This document shows, piece after piece, positions 1 through 4,435 of a DNA stretch of 5,840 bases. The position numbers and the translations under genes are program-made. This stretch comes from DASYYE01 sp035946955. GTDB taxonomy: Bacteria; Actinomycetota; Actinomycetes; Streptosporangiales; Streptosporangiaceae. The notes beneath the pieces were generated by a model that worked only from the letters and a program-made list of their open reading frames with translations, had not been told where the DNA came from and searched no databases. Within the stretch, counting starts at the first letter, position 1. Each line of letters starts with the position of its first letter. The stretch is from positions 1 to 5,840 of the forward strand of contig DASYYE010000322.1 of NCBI GenBank assembly GCA_035946955.1, in the 5' to 3' direction.

Positions 1-16
1 CCGTGTGGCCGGGGGC

Positions 17-604
17 TCAGTCCTTGGCCAGGACAGCCAGGGCTGTCGGCTCGACCGGTGAGATGTCCACCACATGCCCGGGATCGCCCGTGCCGCAGTA
101 GCCCAGCACCGGGTACCTGGGCAGGCTGTGGCGGAGCTGACCGAGGGGGAACATGGCCAGGTACCCGGCTGTGGCGGAGGACCGGCCAGCGCAGGTGTCC
201 TTGTTGACCCCGAAGTAGGCCCGGCCACCGGGCACCAGCACCACCGGGTATGGCCTGGCACTGGTCAGCATCTGGTCGCCGTGGTCGCGGTAGCGGAACG
301 GCAGTGCCGGGCCATGCGCGGCCGCCAGCGACACCACGGGATACCCGTCCAGCTCGCAGCGCCGCGCCGAAGAGTTACCCACTGCCAAGACCACGGTCTC
401 CTGCTGAGTCCTCTCCGCCACCGGCGGGCCGACAGCCAGCCGCAGCTGCTGCGGCCTGCAAGCCGGTGCCCGCACCACGGCTGCGCCGTAAGCGTGTGCC
501 ACACCAGGCGACGCCGCCGCCTGGCACAGCGACTGTGTGCCCAACGCGCCGACCAGCCCGATCACGCCCCCAGCTGCCGCCAGCCTGATCTCATCACATG
601 ACAC
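17..604 (-). CDS. Exported DUF4232-like protein
   Basis: Predicted exported protein of 195 aa, probably acting outside the membrane; no biochemical role is known for this family. The N-terminus is a signal-like hydrophobic stretch (about residues 8-31) ending near an AHA motif at 36-38. The rest resembles DUF4232 (mostly beta): four cysteines at 49, 83, 138 and 170 that could form two disulfides, a CELDGYP segment at 83-89 and a VVLVPGG segment at 121-127, all placed as in that family. I chose the GTG at 604. The GTG 15 nt upstream lies before the AGGAGG (608-613) that must serve as ribosome site, and no in-frame ATG is near. The last codons contain a perfect 7-bp inverted repeat (32-38/41-47, 2-nt loop) that could help end transcription. 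The upstream neighbour on this strand is 240 nt away, so it is probably a single unit. The family call rests on recalled motifs, not a search. Confidence 0.85.
   Translation of the reverse strand: MSCDEIRLAAAGGVIGLVGALGTQSLCQAAASPGVAHAYGAAVVRAPACRPQQLRLAVGPPVAERTQQETVVLAVGNSSARRCELDGYPVVSLAAAHGPALPFRYRDHGDQMLTSARPYPVVLVPGGRAYFGVNKDTCAGRSSATAGYLAMFPLGQLRHSLPRYPVLGYCGTGDPGHVVDISPVEPTALAVLAKD
109..179. repeat. Overlapping inverted and direct repeats inside the DUF4232-like gene
   Basis: A perfect 12-bp inverted repeat, CCGGGTACCTGG (109-120) and CCAGGTACCCGG (157-168), is interleaved with a perfect 13-bp direct repeat, GGCTGTGGCGGAG (124-136 and 167-179). The two direct copies are 43 bp apart, so they are read in different codon phases and give different amino acids. 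Protein-level selection therefore does not explain the match. A local duplication or chance in GC-rich DNA are the alternatives. Confidence 0.6.
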
Positions 605-844
605 CTTCCTCCTCAGCACGGCGCTGCCGTGCCCGTACCTCCATGAGCACGGATCCGCCGTGACGCTGTGGACGCTTCACCGCATCCAACAGACCAGACG
701 CCGCAGCGCCCGAACCGGTCACAGCCCCCGCCGCAGACCCAGACTTCTGGGACTGGCCCCCCCGCAAGACCCCACCAGCACAGCCGAACCTGCAGAACCC
801 GCCACGAACCAGCGAGGAGCCACGTAAGAGTCCCGAGGCCGCCG
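605..844. other. Stretch without a supported gene
   Basis: I see no convincing gene here. All six frames are mostly open because of the GC content, but the candidate peptides are arginine/proline- or glycine-rich and lack a family signature or a well-placed ribosome site. The top strand is C-rich, like the rest of the minus-strand block, so this may be the leader of the DUF4232-like gene; its ribosome site lies at 608-614. Confidence 0.4.
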
Positions 845-1249
845 TCACACGGCAGGTCGTGGACGATATGCCGCCGCCCTGGGCGCGGAGCCGGCGAGGG
901 TCCAGCCGTGCCTGACGGCGCCGACACGGTGCACCAGCTGCGGGCTGTGCTCGCCGGGACCAGCCCAATGGTGCAGCGGCGGCCCGCCCGCGGCGCGGCA
1001 TCGAGGGCACCGACAACCCCACGTCGTCTGACCACTGACATTCAGACGACGCCTCTCAGTGGACCACCCAGCTATGACCACCCACCCACCGGAGGTGGCC
1101 CGCCCGCCCACCCCCGGGTCAGGGTCACCGCCACCGCAGTCACCCCTCACCACGGAACAACACCCGCCCCAAGCCGAAACCGTGGCCACCGCCCACCCCA
1201 CAGCCCCGGGAAACGAACCGCAGGCGCGCCGCAGACCCGGCCGAGCCAC
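845..1249 (-). CDS. Doubtful Cys/Gly/Trp-rich ORF
   Basis: I do not recognise this 134-codon ORF. In favour: a GTG start at 1249 preceded by GGAGG (1257-1261) at an ideal 7-nt spacing, a tandem palindromic element directly upstream, and G/C at roughly three quarters of the third codon positions in the second half. The C-terminal half has a CRCPRC cluster (Cys79, 81, 84) followed by His93, His94, His101 and His107, which could be a degenerate zinc-binding site. Against: the composition is strange (very rich in G, W, R and C), second codon positions are as GC-rich as third ones, there is no signal peptide or clear domain, and other frames are open too. It would be co-directional with the DUF4232-like gene 240 nt downstream. 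It may be a decayed gene or a GC-driven shadow. Confidence 0.27.
   Translation of the reverse strand: MARPGLRRACGSFPGAVGWAVATVSAWGGCCSVVRGDCGGGDPDPGVGGRATSGGWVVIAGWSTERRRLNVSGQTTWGCRCPRCRAAGGPPLHHWAGPGEHSPQLVHRVGAVRHGWTLAGSAPRAAAYRPRPAV
1022..1051. other. Perfect 10-bp hairpin with possible pseudoknot
   Basis: CGTCGTCTGA (1022-1031) and TCAGACGACG (1042-1051) are perfect inverted arms around a 10-nt loop. The first seven loop bases, CCACTGA (1032-1038), are also complementary to TCAGTGG at 1056-1062, so RNA from either strand could form an H-type pseudoknot or switch between two helices. There is no T-tract on either side. It lies inside the doubtful ORF at 845-1249. Confidence 0.55.
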
Positions 1250-1256
1250 ACAGCGG

Positions 1257-1261
1257 CCTCC
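1257..1261 (-). promoter_or_regulatory. Ribosome binding site for the 1249 GTG start
   Basis: GGAGG on the minus strand, 7 nt before GTG at 1249. It is the best reason to consider the ORF at 845-1249 real. The site also has a GTG two bases nearer (spacing 5), but that frame closes after a short peptide. Confidence 0.35.
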
Positions 1262-1266
1262 ACGGC

Positions 1267-1307
1267 AACATACGAGGTGTTATGTTCGACATACCGCTGC
1301 GTATGAT
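1267..1307. promoter_or_regulatory. Tandem palindromic operator, two copies 21 bp apart
   Basis: Copy 1 (1267-1286) is AACATA-N8-TATGTT, a perfect 6-bp dyad. Copy 2 (1288-1307) contains CATAC-N6-GTATG, a perfect 5-bp dyad. Their centres are 21 bp apart, two helical turns, and together they form a larger dyad around TCG at 1286-1288 with 13 of 17 bases matching between arms. The block is AT-rich for this window and holds TATGAT (1302-1307, 5/6 match to a -10 box) on the plus strand and CATAAC or TATGTT on the minus strand, so a promoter in either direction may be covered. It ends 5 bp before the ribosome site of the 1249 ORF. The arrangement fits two dimers of a repressor such as a TetR-type protein on one face of the DNA. 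The regulator is not identified. Confidence 0.55.
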
Positions 1308-1327
1308 GGCGCGGCCTGCGGGTACCG

Positions 1328-1357
1328 GTTAAGTTGTCTGTGGAGAAGACAACTAAC
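1328..1357. other. Hairpin with 11-bp stem and single bulge
   Basis: AGTTGTCT (1332-1339) and AGACAACT (1347-1354) are perfect arms around a 7-nt loop. With A1331 bulged, GTT (1328-1330) also pairs with AAC (1355-1357). There is no T-tract on either strand, so it is either a U-less terminator or a protein-binding palindrome. For minus-strand transcription it lies 120 nt beyond the stop of the membrane-protein gene, a plausible place for a terminator. For plus-strand transcription it would end a short RNA of about 45 nt from the TATGAT box. Confidence 0.45.
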
Positions 1358-1390
1358 GGCGCGCCGACTGCCAACTAGCAACCAGCCAAG

Positions 1391-1431
1391 GGCAGCAGGC
1401 CACCGGAGAGCAAGGAAGGCAGCGGGCCACC
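1391..1431. repeat. Two 14-bp direct repeats
   Basis: GGCAGCAGGCCACC (1391-1404) and GGCAGCGGGCCACC (1418-1431) differ at one base and start 27 bp apart. A partial third copy, GGCAGCCCGCC, is at 1442-1452. The spacing is not a multiple of a helical turn and no replication gene is near, so I do not read them as iterons. Confidence 0.4.
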
Positions 1432-1475
1432 TGCGGTAACAGGCAGCCCGCCGCCCTACGGCCACTGCCCTGGTG

Positions 1476-1907
1476 TTAGCGAGCAAACATGTTCACTAAC
1501 GTCTCCCCGAACTGAACGAGGCTCGTCAGGAGGGCTAGGGCAGCGGTCACCAACGTCAGCCAGACACACAGCGTCCGGGCTCGACGGCGACTGCCCACCG
1601 GCAACACCCCCTTCCTGGGCTTGGGGCATAGATCCCCAGTCCCCGGAAGGAGCCCGGACCACAACACATAGCTGACCGACAGCAAACAAACGTATCCGGA
1701 CAACCACGCCCAGCCCAGGAAGCACGTCGGCGCGTCGCGCCCGAGCCTGCACAGCGCCCGCACACCGACGTAACACGGCGTGCGGCCACTGCGCGGGTCA
1801 CCATGGGGGCCGTTGCCCTGCCTGTCTGCGCGGGCAGGCAGCGGGGGAGAGAACCACCAGGGCACCAACCCCCCCACCCCGGTTCCCTGATAGTTTCTCC
1901 CCCACAT
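1476..1907 (-). CDS. Putative two-helix membrane protein
   Basis: Predicted 143-aa membrane protein that I cannot assign to a family. Two hydrophobic segments (about 62-87 and 113-134) are separated by a short polar, basic region (SRRRAR at 106-111). By the positive-inside rule this loop should be cytoplasmic, leaving both ends outside, or the protein may be oriented by other features. The first 55 residues are polar and low in complexity. The ATG at 1907 has GGAGG (1915-1919) at a 7-nt spacing, which favours the long form. An internal GTG at 1763 (95 aa) would retain both helices but has no ribosome site. The stop is TAA, and Leu137 is a TTA codon. A 7-bp inverted repeat (1818-1824/1835-1841) lies within the N-terminal part. 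It is divergent from the XRE gene. The C-terminal two thirds look coding; the N-terminal part is less sure. Confidence 0.52.
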   Translation of the reverse strand: MWGRNYQGTGVGGLVPWWFSPPLPARADRQGNGPHGDPRSGRTPCYVGVRALCRLGRDAPTCFLGWAWLSGYVCLLSVSYVLWSGLLPGTGDLCPKPRKGVLPVGSRRRARTLCVWLTLVTAALALLTSLVQFGETLVNMFAR

Positions 1908-1914
1908 CCTTGAC

Positions 1915-1919
1915 CCTCC
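1915..1919 (-). promoter_or_regulatory. Ribosome binding site of the membrane-protein gene
   Basis: GGAGG on the minus strand, 7 nt before ATG at 1907. It decides between the long start and the internal GTG at 1763. Confidence 0.5.
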
Positions 1920-1930
1920 AGCCCACCCAG

Positions 1931-1955
1931 GGCGCGCGCCGCTGCGCGGCGCGCC
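1931..1955. other. Very GC-rich hairpin in the leader of the membrane-protein gene
   Basis: GGCGCGC (1931-1937) and GCGCGCC (1949-1955) are perfect 7-bp arms around an 11-nt loop that can pair further with a bulge. On the minus-strand RNA it sits 11 nt before the GGAGG site. Five T residues precede it on that strand, the wrong side for an intrinsic terminator. It could limit ribosome access, or simply reflect base composition. Confidence 0.4.
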
Positions 1956-2083
1956 AAAAAGCCACGGTGGTACATGTGGCCGTCCGGCTGGTGAGGAACA
2001 TCAGCCGGTGCTGTGGGCAACGGGCCTGTCCGTTATCCAGAAAGGCCACGTCAAGAGGCCGCCCCAGGCAAAGGAGTGACATC

Positions 2084-2096
2084 TCACGATAGGTGA
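2084..2096. promoter_or_regulatory. TCAC-N5-GTGA palindrome, BldD-like half-sites
   Basis: The element reads TCAC-GATAG-GTGA, with an extra GTGA at 2076-2079 just before it (AGTGA-N4-TCAC). As I recall the BldD consensus, TNAC-N5-GTNA, the half-sites match but the preferred centre does not. It lies between the divergent genes starting at 1907 and 2202, so it could act on either. The remainder of 1908-2201 holds no gene I can support; TACCCT (2161-2166) is a possible -10 for the XRE gene without a clear -35. Confidence 0.35.
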
Positions 2097-2186
2097 CCAA
2101 GAAGCCAGAACCGGGCATCCTCGCCGCGTCCGGGGTCCGCCAGTGAGTGTGGTGCTGTCATACCCTGGAACTGATGCACCGCCCCG

Positions 2187-2193
2187 AGGAAGG
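2187..2193 (+). promoter_or_regulatory. Ribosome binding site of the XRE regulator gene
   Basis: AGGAAGG lies 8 nt before ATG at 2202. The in-frame GTG at 2193 overlaps this site, so the ATG is the better start. Confidence 0.7.
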
Positions 2194-2201
2194 TGCAAGC
2201 C

Positions 2202-3419
2202 ATGGACGACCGCAACACCATCGGTGCCCGGCTCCGGACACTGCGGCGCTGGCGTGGTAAGACACAGGCCGAGCTAGCCGGACTGGCTGGTCTGTCGCCG
2301 TCGTTTGTATCCATGGTGGAGAGTGGGCAGCGCCCGCTGGACCGGCGTTCGCACATCGCTGCCCTGGCCAGTGCGCTCAAAGTGTCTGAGACCGACCTGG
2401 TAGGCGGTCCGCACCTGACACCAGACCCGATGCAGTCAGACCCGCACATGGGTATCCCATCACTGCGGGTGGCACTGCAGACCAACACGCTGACCACGGC
2501 AGCCGTGGACCGTGCCCGGCCACTCTCTGACTTGGCCCAGATCGTCACCGGCAAGGTAGCGCCTCTGTACCGGGCATGTGACTATGTGACACTCGGCGGC
2601 TTGCTGCCGGATGTGCTGGATGAGCTGCACCACCACGTGGCTGAACCAGCGGATGAGGCTGCGCACCAGCTGGCACTGGAAACACTGGTTGAGGCATGTG
2701 TCGCTGCCGCGTTCACCGCCAAGGACCTGAACTACAACGACCTGGCCCACCTAGCAGCCCGGAGAGCTTTGGAAGCAGCCTCGCTGCTCGATGACCCCAT
2801 CTCCTTGGGGAAGGCTAACTTCGTGTGGCTGCACACGTTGCCACGGGCGGGCTCGCTGGACCGCAACATGGCCGCCGCAGAATGGGCAGCCAACACGCTC
2901 GAACCGTACGCGCATGACCTGCTCGGTCTGTCAGTCCTGGGCCTACTCACCTTGACCGCCTCGTTGACGGCCGCCTCGCTCCAGCAAGGAGACAAGGCAT
3001 CACACTGGCTCGATGAGGCAACCAGCATCGCGGCACGGGTGCCCGACGAGCCAGCACACAACTGGCAGTCGTTCTCCACGACCAACGTCAACGTCTGGCG
3101 GGTGACCGTCGGGGTGGAGCGCGGCGAAACAGGCGGCACTGTGCGTGAGTTGGCTCAGCAGGTCAGCCTGGCCCGGCTGGATGTGAAGTCACGCCGGGCG
3201 GACTTCCTGGCCGACGTTGGCCGTGGGCTGGCCCGGGAGCCACAGATGAAGGACGAGGCTGCGCGCTGGCTGCACCGGGCCGAAGAGACGGCACCACAGC
3301 GGATCAGGAACTCGGCACCAGCGCGGGAGGCAGTTGCCTACCTACTCAACCGTGCCGTCGCCAGCGCGGGCGGCCGGGATCTGCGAGGTATGGCTGCCCG
3401 GATGGGACTGCCTCACTGA
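2202..3419 (+). CDS. XRE-family regulator with TPR-like C-terminal domain
   Basis: Cytoplasmic DNA-binding protein of 405 aa. Residues 7-67 form a Cro/C1-type helix-turn-helix: a TQAELAGLAGLS segment at 21-32, then the recognition helix SPSFVSMVESGQR (32-44). A linker (about 68-100) leads to a long alpha-helical region rich in Ala and Leu (about 100-385) that looks like degenerate TPR repeats, the usual place for binding a peptide, ligand or partner protein. The end, with LNRA and GGRDLRGMAARMG, resembles the conserved tail of this actinomycete family. It is not the XRE-DUF5753 type that pairs with DUF397. The gene heads the plus-strand block; the next gene begins 77 nt on, behind two hairpins, one weak (3420-3424/3432-3436) and one stronger (3445-3462). 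No TTA codon is present. DNA binding is well supported; target and signal are unknown. Confidence 0.9.
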   Translation: MDDRNTIGARLRTLRRWRGKTQAELAGLAGLSPSFVSMVESGQRPLDRRSHIAALASALKVSETDLVGGPHLTPDPMQSDPHMGIPSLRVALQTNTLTTAAVDRARPLSDLAQIVTGKVAPLYRACDYVTLGGLLPDVLDELHHHVAEPADEAAHQLALETLVEACVAAAFTAKDLNYNDLAHLAARRALEAASLLDDPISLGKANFVWLHTLPRAGSLDRNMAAAEWAANTLEPYAHDLLGLSVLGLLTLTASLTAASLQQGDKASHWLDEATSIAARVPDEPAHNWQSFSTTNVNVWRVTVGVERGETGGTVRELAQQVSLARLDVKSRRADFLADVGRGLAREPQMKDEAARWLHRAEETAPQRIRNSAPAREAVAYLLNRAVASAGGRDLRGMAARMGLPH

Positions 3420-3441
3420 CCCGCCTACGCTGCGGGATCAA

Positions 3442-3465
3442 CTGACTTCACACTGGTGAAGTTGG
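3442..3465. promoter_or_regulatory. Palindrome between the XRE gene and the 93-aa gene
   Basis: ACTTCAC (3445-3451) and GTGAAGT (3456-3462) are perfect 7-bp arms around ACTG, extendable with two G-T pairs and one C-G pair to 3442-3465. Its core TCAC-N4-GTGA shares half-sites with the element at 2084-2096. It may be an operator just upstream of the -10 box at 3482, possibly for the XRE protein, or a U-less terminator. Confidence 0.5.
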
Positions 3466-3481
3466 ATCATGCTCAGCCTTC

Positions 3482-3487
3482 TACCGT
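3482..3487 (+). promoter_or_regulatory. Candidate -10 box (TACCGT) of the 93-aa gene
   Basis: TACCGT fits the actinobacterial TANNNT pattern and lies 9 nt before GTG at 3497, where no ribosome site is visible. This is the layout of a leaderless transcript. No convincing -35 is present; the palindrome's right arm lies near that position. Confidence 0.3.
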
Positions 3488-3496
3488 CCTTGGCTT

Positions 3497-3778
3497 GTGG
3501 AGCAACATGCAGAGAAGCGGCGGTACTTGGCACGCCTGGCCGAGGAACTGGCCAAGCGCGAGTTGACTGCTGAGCTGACTGAGGGAACGAAACATCCCTC
3601 CGTCAAGGTCGCCAACCCAGACGTCCCCGACTTAAACGAACGGGTTCTCTGCGACCAGGCCGACGACGGCTCGTGGTGTTACTGGTGGCCCTGGCGGCAG
3701 CCGATCGGGTCGGTTGACGACCTGGAGACGGTGGTCGGCAGGGTCGCTTGGGTACTGCGGTCGGTGGAGGCGCTGTAG
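3497..3778 (+). CDS. Small conserved-type protein of unknown function, 93 aa
   Basis: Soluble 93-aa protein with no signal peptide or membrane segment. It begins with a charged helix (about 4-29), followed by a compact, Trp-rich part: an ANPDVPDLNERV motif at 39-50, DDGSWCYWWPWRQPIG at 57-72 with five tryptophans, and a C-terminal helix containing DDLETVVGRVAWVLRSVE. I recall proteins of this size and motif order next to XRE regulators and ATP-binding proteins in actinomycetes, annotated as hypothetical; no function is established. GTG at 3497 is the only credible start; no Shine-Dalgarno precedes it, so a leaderless mRNA is possible. The TTG at 3527 would remove 10 residues. Leu46 is a TTA codon. 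The stop TAG touches the GTG of the next ORF, so the two are surely cotranscribed. It may act as partner of the neighbouring regulator or ATPase. Confidence 0.82.
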   Translation: MEQHAEKRRYLARLAEELAKRELTAELTEGTKHPSVKVANPDVPDLNERVLCDQADDGSWCYWWPWRQPIGSVDDLETVVGRVAWVLRSVEAL

Positions 3779-3901
3779 GTGTCCATGAGCGGCGGGGCTG
3801 GCGCTGTCAGCGGGACAACCGGTGGTGCAGACACCTGCCCCGGGCATGGCTCCAGCGCTGGTCCTGCCCCCACCCTGCGAGAGCCCGGGGGCAGGCGATG
3901 A
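3779..3901 (+). CDS. Short leader ORF (40 aa) upstream of the ATPase
   Basis: A 40-codon ORF (GTG start) fills the gap between the 93-aa gene and the ATPase. GGTGGAGG (3763-3770) lies 8 nt before the GTG; an in-frame ATG at 3785 is the alternative start. The stop TGA overlaps the ATPase start as ATGA (3898-3901). The peptide is rich in Gly, Ser, Ala and Thr, then Pro, and ends in GGRR; it has no signal peptide or domain. Ribosomes reading it must pass through the hairpin at 3863-3895, so its main role may be translational coupling rather than the peptide. The alternative is that this is simply a gap in which an ORF stays open by chance, but the ribosome site and both junctions argue against that. 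Confidence 0.5.
   Translation: MSMSGGAGAVSGTTGGADTCPGHGSSAGPAPTLREPGGRR
3863..3895 (+). promoter_or_regulatory. Hairpin that can mask the ATPase ribosome site
   Basis: CCTGCCCCC (3863-3871) pairs perfectly with GGGGGCAGG (3887-3895) across a 15-nt loop. The right arm contains the only purine-rich stretch that can serve as ribosome site for ATG at 3898. Nine pairs, eight of them G-C, should be stable. It lies inside the 40-codon leader ORF. Confidence 0.55.
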
Positions 3902-4356
3902 CTCACAGCACGGATGGCACGCGCGGCACGCTGACCCTGGACCCCGCCGACCTGGCGTGTGACTGGCCGATGCGGTCTCACCTCGTGCTTGGCAGCCTGC
4001 CTACCGCCCCCTCCTGTGCCCGCCTGCACACCCGCCTTGTCCTGGCTGAGTGGGGCATGTCACGCCTGACCGAGGACGCCGAGCTTTGCGTGAGCGAGCT
4101 GACCACGAACGCGGTCCTGAGTGTGGCCAAAGGCCACCCGGTCACCCTCTCAGTTGCCTCCGATCATCTTCGGGTGCTGGTGATGGTCTGGGACGACGCG
4201 CCAGGAGAGCCAGTGCTGTCGAAGCGCGGCGAGTACGCGGAGGACGGGCGCGGTTTAGTGCTGGTGGACGCACTGGCCGCGTCGTGGGGCGTCTGCCCCG
4301 CAGGGGGCGGCAAAGCCGTGTGGGCGCTCCTGGCCAGACACGGAGCCAGCCCTTGA
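3898..4356 (+). CDS. GHKL-type ATP-binding protein, RsbW/SpoIIAB-like
   Basis: Cytoplasmic 152-aa protein consisting of one HATPase_c_2 type domain, related to anti-sigma factor kinases such as RsbW and SpoIIAB. It could phosphorylate an antagonist protein or bind a sigma factor, but many short actinomycete members have no known partner. Visible motifs: N-box ELTTNA (67-72, with Asn71 as the Mg-ATP residue), a G1-like box WDDAPG (98-103), and G2 box DGRGL (116-120) followed by VDALAASWG and GGGKAVWA. An Arg-rich N-terminal helix (about 41-55) precedes the N-box, as usual. The ATG at 3898 gives the family's normal N-terminus; longer in-frame extensions are Arg/Trp-rich and unlikely. Leu120 within the G2 box is a TTA codon. 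Translation is likely coupled to the leader ORF through the ATGA overlap. A hairpin follows 18 nt after the stop. Confidence 0.92.
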   Translation: MTHSTDGTRGTLTLDPADLACDWPMRSHLVLGSLPTAPSCARLHTRLVLAEWGMSRLTEDAELCVSELTTNAVLSVAKGHPVTLSVASDHLRVLVMVWDDAPGEPVLSKRGEYAEDGRGLVLVDALAASWGVCPAGGGKAVWALLARHGASP

Positions 4357-4374
4357 GCGCGGCAGCGGCCACAA

Positions 4375-4391
4375 CGTCAGTTGGACTGACG
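4375..4391. terminator. Tight hairpin after the ATPase gene
   Basis: CGTCAGT and ACTGACG form a perfect 7-bp stem with a TGG loop, 18 nt after the stop codon. No T-tract follows, as is common for actinomycete terminators. Its right arm overlaps a possible -35 box of the next gene, so it could equally be an operator. Confidence 0.4.
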
Positions 4392-4414
4392 CCGTCCGCC
4401 ATCGAGTCGATAAC
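4386..4414 (+). promoter_or_regulatory. Candidate promoter of the secreted-protein gene
   Basis: CTGACG (4386-4391, 4/6 match to TTGACA) is followed after 17 bp by GATAAC (4409-4414, 4/6 match to TATAAT). A start of transcription near 4420 would leave a leader of about 15 nt containing the ribosome site AGAAAGG (4421-4427), itself 8 nt before ATG. Confidence 0.35.
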
Positions 4415-4435
4415 TCCAAGAGAAAGGTGGTCGTA

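Noticed and set aside
594..1041. Two overlapping minus-strand ORFs ahead of the DUF4232-like gene
   Set aside because: Neither has a ribosome site or recognisable domain; both are Arg/Gly-rich. The end of one overlaps the DUF4232-like start, which is suggestive of coupling, but not enough.
1281..1293. LexA (SOS) box around GTTCGA
   Set aside because: Only one half-site is present; the partner GAAC at the required spacing is absent, and the bases are explained by the tandem palindromes.
668..1306. Plus-strand ORF of 212 codons
   Set aside because: It is dominated by Pro, Arg, Thr and His, the typical shadow of C-rich DNA, and has no ribosome site.
1798..2118. Minus-strand ORF of 106 codons starting at 2118
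   Set aside because: The sequence looks protein-like in its first half, but its ATG directly abuts a GAGG with no spacing, third-position GC is weak, and it overlaps the better-supported membrane-protein start at 1907.
3748..3897. Longer N-terminus for the ATPase from upstream in-frame starts
   Set aside because: The extension is Arg/Trp-rich and unlike the family, overlaps the end of the 93-aa gene, and the ATG at 3898 gives the normal N-terminus.
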